Of a stretch of DNA of 14,750 nucleotides, positions 9,163-14,750 are shown piece after piece (position 1 is the first letter of the stretch; each line of letters begins with the position of its first letter). The DNA is taken from NCBI GenBank assembly GCA_026770575.1, contig MU657533.1, forward strand, positions 4,917-19,666. The letters run 5' to 3'. Under the pieces are notes generated by a model, which was not told where the DNA came from, did not search any database, and saw nothing but the letters and a program-made list of their open reading frames with translations. The stretch comes from Pelagophyceae sp. CCMP2097 (Eukaryota; Sar; Pelagophyceae). The position numbers and the translations under genes were made by a program.

Positions 9163-9688
9163 TCAATAAAATCTATAAGATTTTTTTTTATTAATTAAAG
9201 CAAAGCCAAACTCTTAAAAGAAATTGAAAGGAATCGTTTTTTTCTCTTCTTTTTGGACCTTTATAACTATTTGAATCTTTTGGACCTTTTTAACTATTTG
9301 TACAATTTTGTCCTCTTTATTTTCTGAATTTTCCGAATTTTCTGATTCATAAACAATTCTCGCTTTATGTCTTTTAATATATTTTATTTCTGGGGCTTTT
9401 TGTTCAGATTCATCGGAGCACTCTATATGATAATCAGTTTTTTTTGATTCCTCTGAGAACAGGTTTCTTGATCTTTATTTTTTCAATTTTTCATTTTTTT
9501 TGGATTCCTCCTCACTATCTGATTTGATAACACATTATTTGTTTTTCTCATAATCATGGCTTTCCTTATACCTTAGTGCGAGTCTTTTATCATTTGCCAT
9601 TTGCTTCTCACTTCGAGGTTTCTTGATTTTCAATTTTTTTTATTTTTTCAATATCATCCACAATGTCAAGTTTTTTTGTTTACTCCAT
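9163..9688 (-). CDS. Highly charged hypothetical protein (Lys/Glu/Ser-rich)
   Basis: Nearly the whole 9,163-9,688 span is open on the minus strand once four TAA codons (9680, 9535, 9475, 9214) and one frame change near 9,630 are allowed. It begins at ATG 9686-9688 with a helical charged stretch (LDIVDDIEKIKKIEN). A basic region follows, then Ser/Glu clusters (SDSEEESKKNEK), and a repeated KVQKIQIVIKVQKEE segment encoded by an imperfect 27-bp tandem duplication (about 9,249-9,300). The end, EFGFALINKKKSYRFY, lies after TAA 9214 and stops at TGA 9163-9165, nine bases before the next ATG. I recognise no family. The composition suggests a disordered, nucleic-acid- or protein-binding phosphoprotein, which is inference. 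Under the standard code almost no long ORF exists here, so this call depends on the recoding or decay question. Confidence 0.45.
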
Positions 9689-9730
9689 ATATATACATGA
9701 AATATAAATTACTTTGGAAGATTATATTTA

Positions 9731-9793
9731 GTTCGGAAGGAGTTTTAAAAGGTTCGGAAGGATTTTTTTAAAGGTTCGGAAGGAGTTTTAAAT
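9731..9793. repeat. Three tandem copies of a 21-22 bp repeat (GTTCGGAAGGA-type)
   Basis: Three copies of GTTCGGAAGGAGTTTTAAA, with small length changes in the T/A part, begin at about 9,731, 9,752 and 9,774. They lie in the spacer after the GIY-YIG nuclease and before the charged gene. They could be a regulatory or 3'-end element; nothing more can be said from sequence alone. Confidence 0.8.
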
Positions 9794-9855
9794 GAAATTT
9801 TATAATAAAACTACCATATTTTATTTTAAATAAAATTGGTTCTTTCAGCTTCTTT

Positions 9856-10256
9856 TTATCTTGGTAAGGCATATATATACATGTCATATTTTTTCTGATC
9901 GTTTTTCTTAAAAAGAGTTTTTGGATATTCAGGATTGTCGTCGCGGAATTTTTTCGATCTCAATCGTTCCGCTTTTCTATTTCGAATAGCCCACTGATTC
10001 CATGACTGTTTTTGTGTGTTGTTGGGTATGTTTTTATTTACACAATCAAATTCGAGAATTTATCGTCGTTTAATCTCTCTCAATTCGTATTTTGTAGTAA
10101 ACAATATTTCCTCCAAAAGTGTTATAACATAACAGTTGTTTTTGAAGTTTTACATACATGTCCCGATAATCTGGCTTTCAAAGGTAATGTTGTAGAACCA
10201 AAATATTTAAAATTTGTCTTTTAACATGTAATCATATAAATTCTTCCTTTTGTCAT
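9856..10256 (-). CDS. GIY-YIG endonuclease, frame-broken
   Basis: This is a predicted single-strand-nicking nuclease of the GIY-YIG family, often carried as a homing or DNA-processing enzyme. It starts at ATG 10254-10256 (MTKGRIYMITC). The two hallmark strands are GRIYMIT (GIY) and KYFGSTT (YIG), followed by the expected basic helix PLKARLSGHV. TAA 10221-10223 falls between the two strands, a usual loop position. A frame change near 10,130 leads to a C-terminal part that keeps the usual viral pattern: KYELREIKRR, then TAA 10060-10062, then ILEFDCVNKNIPNNTQKQ and a basic helical tail, ending at TAA 9856-9858. Its ATG overlaps the TGA that terminates the polymerase frame if TAA/TAG are read through there (ATGA). 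It was not visible as one long ORF and was found by joining frames by eye. Confidence 0.65.
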
Positions 10257-10282
10257 ATAACTTCAATAAGATATTAATTCTA

Positions 10283-13200
10283 TTAAAATATCGCACTTTC
10301 CAAATTAAACCCATGCGGTACTGTATAAATCCCTCCATTTTCATCTATTTCCATTTTTTCCTTAATATATTGCCGTCCCCGCCATAAAATTTTATTTATT
10401 TCCCGTTTTGTTTGTTCAGAATCTATATTCCGATGTGAGAGAATTGAGCATTTCTCATTTGTCGATTTAGCGAGACATATTTTTTTCATTGAAAAATTCT
10501 GATAGAATAATTTTGATTTACCTATTTACATATCTTGGAAGTCATCCCATAATTATTTCTCGGGCTCTGAATTTTCTGTAATACCGCGATTCGATAGAGT
10601 TTTAAGATATGCCTCGGGTAACAAATACTCACTCCTTTTCCTCGAAAATGATATTGTAGAGTCTGGTCCTTTGTTCGGATGTATTGGAATGCGTACAATT
10701 TGGGCGCTATAAAAATGGCTTTCACGATTTTACCTCCAACATCCTCGCTGACGTCTCCGAGATCCTCCCCCAATTCAACTTTATCAAGACATTTGCTCGG
10801 AATAACTAAACTGTCCGTGTCGTAATAGTATGGCATTCTCTCGATAGTGTTCCCACATTGGTTATATTTTTCGATTATGATCTGTCGATAATATCCGAGA
10901 CTAAAGACCCCGAGATGTGTAGGTTTTTGAGCATATTCTTCTTTATTCAGGACAGGAGTTTCATACAACACTGTCCACCTGTTTGGAGTAATTTCGTCGA
11001 TACATAGAATTTTATTTTTTTGTAATAGGATCGCAAATTCCTCAGGGGTTGAAATAATTTTCTGTTTAATTCTAATTGAATCTTGCAACATTTTTTCGTA
11101 GAGAGCATTGAGGTATAACTTTGCCGTGGCGTAGCATGTAGACCCTTTTACAGCGTTTTTTTTCATTTCATAAAATTCTTCCACATATTTTTTGAATATG
11201 GAAGCAGACTCTTCCCAATAGATACCTTCAAAAACAGTTATAATATAACCGGCTTTTTTAGCATTTTCAATATCCACTGAACTATACCACCCATCTCCAT
11301 CGATTAAATCCCATTTAAGCAATCCTTTCTCTTTTCGTGGTAAAATCGGATTTAATAGCTTTTTGTTTGTGATATATTCTATCCTGTAAATTCCCATTTT
11401 ACCATTTTGATATATCATAGTATCTATTGATTTACCAATTGGATAGTTGTACATCATCGCTGTGGGGTATAAACTTACAACATTGGCATCAAATATATAG
11501 TCTTCTATTGTTAGAAAAACTTCTTTATCAATTACATAAATACTATTTACATTTTCATCTATTTTAGATAAAACCTTATTTTCTGATATTTTTTCGTATG
11601 ATTTACTTACAAACGTTCGTTTATTCACCACAGTCCGGCCTCCGTAAATAGCACTTCGAATATTTTTCTCTTGTGATCTATTAGGGAGATGTACATCGTA
11701 CTTTAACATTCGATTTTTCCAGATATTATAAGCATTGCTGGAGGTTGTCATGCTGTCACACAAATTAATCTGAAACTTGTCATAGATGGGTTGGTTTACA
11801 GTCTCATACAATTCCATCAAACCCATAACATCCGAGTATAATTTTTTTCTATTTCATTCCTTCTCTCAGGAGTTGTTTCTTCCCATTCGGTAGATATGTT
11901 ATGATCAATATCGCCTTTCAAAACCTTACAATGATTATCTTCAAGGTTTTTTTTCAAAGATCCCGTTAAATGTTGTCCTAAATCTATAACATTTTTCCTT
12001 TTAATTTTTAACTTTAAAATTCGTCCGTTGTTAATAAGATACTCACCCATCTTATCTATCCTATCCGAAAATAGTTTTTCTTTCATTAAATAATAGTGAT
12101 CGAATCTGCTACCATTGTAAGCATTTAAAAATTTAATATGAGAGAATTTATCTGCTCCCAGCAAATCATAAAATTCTCTTATACAGATTCTCCCTGCGAT
12201 TGTTTTATAGGATTTTTTACCAGTTTTATCGTAGTACGCAAACCCCACTATAAAGGCGCGATGTTCTTTAATCTCATTATTTCTATGTGTTTCAATATCA
12301 TAATAAAGAATTTCGTTATTTTTTAATTGGATGTTTTTAGGGGGTACTGCCGCATAAAGAATTTCAGGGTTCTTTCTCTCTTTCAAGAATTTGACCGCAG
12401 AAAGAACGCATTTATGATTTGTTCCAAGATATTCTTAAAAACAGTTTTCGCAAAATTGCCATTTTGCATTTATAATACTATAATGCGAATCGATGAACAG
12501 AAGTTTGAATTCCGATTCATGATTCCCTCCCATAAAAGTATTAATCAATTCTCCGTTTTCCATCTCTTTGTAAAATATCGCGAAAGTTTTATCGTGATGT
12601 AAAAAATTAAAGATCTCAACCGCATCCTCGATTGAGATTTTAGAATTTTTCTCTATACCGAATTGTGTTCGTAGTTCATTACATTGTATCAATCTGAATT
12701 TTATCAACTTGTTAGGATATTGTGAATTTATACATTTAAAAAAATAGTTGTTGTTCGTTGCGTGTGGGGATTCAATTTTTATTTTATTTTTTGCCTTTCC
12801 CGATACTCATTTTTTAATCCGTTATTCGTCGAACAACATCCTCCTGCTGCTGGTGTAACAAATTTTATATTAAAATATAAGAAAAGTTTCGTATCTTCAA
12901 GATCACTCTCAGCACTCCCATAATTTAAATACATAAACTCTTTTTTTATATCAGCCTCATTCATGCGTCTATGAAAATTGTTCAAAGTTCTCGTGGATTT
13001 ATCTTCTAATTTAATCGCATGAATACTCCTTTTCGATTCAATAGCATCATAGCGGAATGTATTATCTGCTGTATCAGCGTCAGATCCTTCAGATCGCCCA
13101 TATTTATATACTACATCAATTTGAACTGTACCATTGGGATAATTCATTAACAATGGTGCTATTAGTCTATCGAAGTTTTGCTCATCGTTTAGTTTTTGAT

Positions 13201-13545
13201 TCCAGTTAATACGTTGAACTCTTACAGGCTTGAGAACAAATTCCGGGAAATTTTTACCGAACTTGACTCTCTGTTCCGAATCTTTAAATTTTGGAGTTAT
13301 ATTATTGCGCATGAATGCCTTCGATATAACACCCGCTTGTTTATTTTTTTTAATACTAACACGTTGTTTTTTTCCGTCTCTTTTTTTCTGAATATTTTTT
13401 TAATTTTCTGCTCGAATTTAAAACGTTTATCGTAAATAGTTGTTGGAATTACGAACACGTTCCCAATTAAAACCTTCTTATATGTCGGTAAAATAAACCC
13501 TTTTTCGGCATACTTTTTTACTGTTGTTTTATAAGATTTACTCAT
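10283..13545 (-). CDS. Protein-primed family B DNA polymerase (pPolB), frame-broken
   Basis: This is the genome replicase, expected to start synthesis from a protein primer. It is one protein of about 1,087 codons from ATG 13543-13545 (MSKSYKTTVKKYA) to TAA 10283-10285. An N-terminal part of about 250 residues has no motif I recognise and may include the terminal protein. Next is a Cys/His cluster (FCENCF, TAA, EYLGTNHKC). The proofreading motifs follow: ExoI YYDIETH (near 12,300), ExoII NAYNGSRFDHY (near 12,110), ExoIII ending DVMGL (near 11,830). The polymerase motifs are A DANVVSLYP (near 11,480), B KLYLNALYEKM (near 11,105) and C YYYDTDS (near 10,820). Frame changes lie near 13,400 (A7 run), 12,770, 11,825 and 10,640. 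In-frame TAA codons are at 12435, 10553 and 10526. Read through its end, the frame reaches TGA 10253-10255, overlapping the next ATG. Catalytic residues are all present. Confidence 0.92.
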
Positions 13546-13673
13546 TTCCCCTCCAATAATTCTTGTAAATTTTGATTTTTAAAATAACTATCCACATCAT
13601 TTTTGAATTCTTGCTCGTTTTCATACACGTCCATAACACTTAAAACATAAAAAACTTTGTCATTTAAACTCAT
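13542..13673 (-). CDS. Small hypothetical ORF (43 residues) overlapping the polymerase start
   Basis: This short clean frame runs from ATG 13671-13673 (MSLNDKVFYVLSVMDV) to TGA 13542-13544 with no internal stop. The composition is normal for protein: acidic and amphipathic, ending in NLQELLEGK. Its TGA overlaps the polymerase ATG by four bases (ATGA), which suggests coupled expression of two neighbouring cistrons. I recognise no family. It is the first gene inside the right-hand end of the element. Confidence 0.5.
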   Translation of the reverse strand: MSLNDKVFYVLSVMDVYENEQEFKNDVDSYFKNQNLQELLEGK

Positions 13674-14070
13674 TTCTTATATCTTACCTTATACGTTTGT
13701 TCTTATACTACAATATACCTTTCATTTTTATGTAGATTTTTTTTATCTTTTTATACATGTCGCGATTTTTGATTTTAAAAACTAATACAAAAATTAACTT
13801 GAAATTTGACATATGTTTTTAGGATTTTATTAAATTTTTAAATTTTACAAAAATTAACTTGAAATTTGACACAATTTTTTGGATTTTATTAAATCTTTAT
13901 CCTCAAAGTTTTTTGAAAATTTTTACAAAAATTAACTTGAAATTTGACCTTTTTCTTTTGTTTTATTATTTAAAAAAAAATCATTTTTTTATTTTGATGT
14001 TTTGAATTTAATTTTTTGAAAATCGAAAACTTGTCCGGCTACGCTGAAAATCTTTTTTTCAAAGTGTTTT
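13674..14070. other. Non-coding AT-rich terminal region of the element
   Basis: No convincing coding frame is visible on either strand. The stretch is T-rich on the plus strand, with many homopolymers, three direct repeats (13,787-13,948) and, near 14,030, a short less AT-rich sequence (TTGTCCGGCTACGCTGAAAA). It leads into the large hairpin. Its place between the polymerase cistrons and the GC-rich junction suggests a terminal repeat or replication end of the viral element. The matching left end lies outside the window, so a terminal inverted repeat cannot be tested here. Confidence 0.6.
13787..13948. repeat. Three 24-bp direct repeats near the element end
   Basis: A 24-bp sequence beginning ACAAAAATTAACTTGAAA and ending TTTGAC occurs exactly three times: 13,787-13,810, 13,847-13,870 and 13,925-13,948. 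Copies one and two are also followed by a shared GGATTTTATTAAAT segment, so the larger duplicated unit is about 60 bp. Iterons of this kind near a terminus could bind a replication or recombination protein, which is inference. Confidence 0.9.
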
Positions 14071-14198
14071 TTGAGAGATTTTCAAGAGGTTTTCCAAATG
14101 CCACAAAACTTCGAAATGAGCCGAGCGCAGCGAGTTGATTTTCGACGGCTCATTTCGAAGTTTTTTGGCATTTGGAAAACCTCTCGAAAATCTCTCAA
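14071..14198. repeat. Large inverted repeat (53-bp arms, 22-nt loop)
   Basis: The left arm 14,071-14,123 (begins TTGAGAGATTTTC, ends AATGAGCCG) pairs with the right arm 14,146-14,198 with only two mismatches, leaving a loop of about 22 nt (14,124-14,145) that contains AGCGCAGCGAG. The structure ends about 20 bp before the switch to GC-rich DNA. It could be a hairpin telomere-like or resolution site of the element, a transcription barrier, or a foldback transposable element. Its placement next to the junction makes a terminal role most attractive. Confidence 0.92.
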
Positions 14199-14235
14199 CA
14201 AACATTATAATTTTTTTGCTGCCGCGAAAACCCCG

Positions 14236-14750
14236 ATGGACGCCCGAGGGTCCCCGTCTCCCGCGGCCTCCATGGGCGCAGCGCCCGCTTTAGCCCAGGT
14301 GGCCGCGGCTCCGGTGAAACCCCCGGCCGCCGCGGCGCCTGCGGGCTCCAAAGCCGTTTTGGTTCCAGTCTCGCGGCGAGAAGACTGTTTTGCTTTCCAG
14401 GCCCGCCTCCCCACAGGCTTTTTCCAGCCCCCCGGCGGCTGCTGCGGCACGGTGCGGCTTGCTGTCGTCTCGGTCGTTCCGGTTGGTGCATGCCCGTCTT
14501 TCGGCGTGCAGCCAGGCAGGGTCGCCATGTGCTACAAGCACGCGTCTGCCTTTAAGACGGAGTTCGAGGTCTCCGGTGGCTCCGCCGTGCTGTCGCCTTT
14601 AGTCTCGCAAGCGCAGCCGCTCGCGCCGTCCGCGCTCGAGGCGCGGTTCGAAGACGCCCGGTGCCGCAACCTCGGTGTCGCCGAAGAGCTCGCCCGAGTC
14701 GCTGCTGCAGCGTCGTTCACGGACGACTCTGCGAACGCGTTCTTCTCCTC
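14236..14750 (+). CDS. GC-rich open frame, likely host-genome gene, 3' end outside the window
   Basis: From ATG 14236 the plus strand is open for 171 codons to the window edge, with strong G/C at third positions. The N-terminal 50 residues are Ala/Pro-rich low complexity (MDARGSPSPAASMGAAPALA). More complex sequence follows, with REDCFAFQARLPTGFF, RVAMCYKHASAFKTEFEV and later LEARFEDARCRNLGVAEEL. The frame is also open upstream of the ATG, through the end of the hairpin. Base composition and codon use are completely unlike the viral genes. The shorter minus-strand frames over the same region are shadows typical of GC-rich DNA. I recognise no family; the most likely reading is an exon of a GC-rich protist or algal gene flanking the insertion. 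Confidence 0.5.
   Translation, partial: MDARGSPSPAASMGAAPALAQVAAAPVKPPAAAAPAGSKAVLVPVSRREDCFAFQARLPTGFFQPPGGCCGTVRLAVVSVVPVGACPSFGVQPGRVAMCYKHASAFKTEFEVSGGSAVLSPLVSQAQPLAPSALEARFEDARCRNLGVAEELARVAAAASFTDDSANAFFS

Noticed and set aside
9731..9793. Short repeat block as a CRISPR array
   Set aside because: Only three units with no unique spacers between them; it is a simple tandem repeat.
10012..10224. Plus-strand 70-residue ORF
   Set aside because: It is antisense to the GIY-YIG nuclease, whose two hallmark strands are clear on the minus strand.
1160..13420. Programmed +1 frameshifting of the Euplotes type as the cause of the frame breaks
   Set aside because: The shifts lie mostly in A/T runs rather than at AAA-TAA sites, and TAA seems to be read as sense rather than as a shift signal.
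13546..13560. GGAGGGG just upstream of the polymerase ATG, resembling a bacterial ribosome-binding site
   Set aside because: No similar motif precedes the other genes, and the gene set is that of a eukaryotic PLV, so this is probably chance.
14195..14720. Several minus-strand and off-frame ORFs in the GC-rich tail
   Set aside because: GC-rich DNA has few stops; the plus-strand frame from 14,236 is the longest and has the best third-position pattern, so the others are shadows.
1..14750. tRNA or rRNA genes
   Set aside because: No cloverleaf-like or conserved rRNA sequence was noticed on reading, though a dedicated RNA search was not possible.

Overview
The window is about 14.2 kb of AT-rich DNA followed, from about 14,218, by about 530 bp of very GC-rich DNA. 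The AT-rich part carries the gene set of a Polinton-like virus (PLV, Preplasmiviricota): a protein-primed family B DNA polymerase, an FtsK/HerA-type packaging ATPase, a double jelly-roll major capsid protein, a penton (minor capsid) candidate, a long collagen-containing fibre, a class 3 lipase and two GIY-YIG-superfamily nucleases. The GC-rich tail holds one open frame of 171 codons that runs off the window. This fits a PLV end joined to the nuclear genome of a GC-rich protist or alga, although a chimeric contig is possible. The left end of the element lies outside the window; no integrase or capsid protease was seen.

Layout from left to right: an unidentified plus-strand ORF, probably cut by the window edge (1-267); a small minus-strand ORF (262-450); the fibre (474-3639, minus); MCP (3709-5067, minus); a possible lysine-rich mini-ORF; penton (5305-6147, minus); a poly-T/palindrome divergent spacer; lipase (6199-6838, plus); an unknown 157-residue protein (6797-7270, minus); packaging ATPase (7276-7968 or 8057, minus); a small membrane protein (8158-8366, minus); a T5orf172-like protein (8383-9154, minus); a charged protein (9163-9688, minus); a GIY-YIG nuclease (9856-10256, minus); the polymerase (10283-13545, minus); and a 43-residue ORF (13542-13673, minus). 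A non-coding terminal region follows, with three direct repeats and a 53-bp-arm hairpin that ends next to the GC-rich junction. ATPase, penton and MCP form the virion assembly module, the fibre and lipase probably act at host contact or entry, and the polymerase replicates the genome by protein priming.

Most genes are interrupted in two distinct ways. (1) Single-base frameshifts, most of them in A or T runs, look more like consensus sequencing error than decay. (2) About 19 in-frame TAA codons, against one TAG and one TGA, fall inside otherwise well-conserved frames. Together with several ATGA stop/start overlaps that use TGA, this suggests that TAA may be read as an amino acid (Gln being the simplest guess). 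C-to-T decay of CAA codons is the main alternative. All translations and counts were made by hand, and no database search was run.
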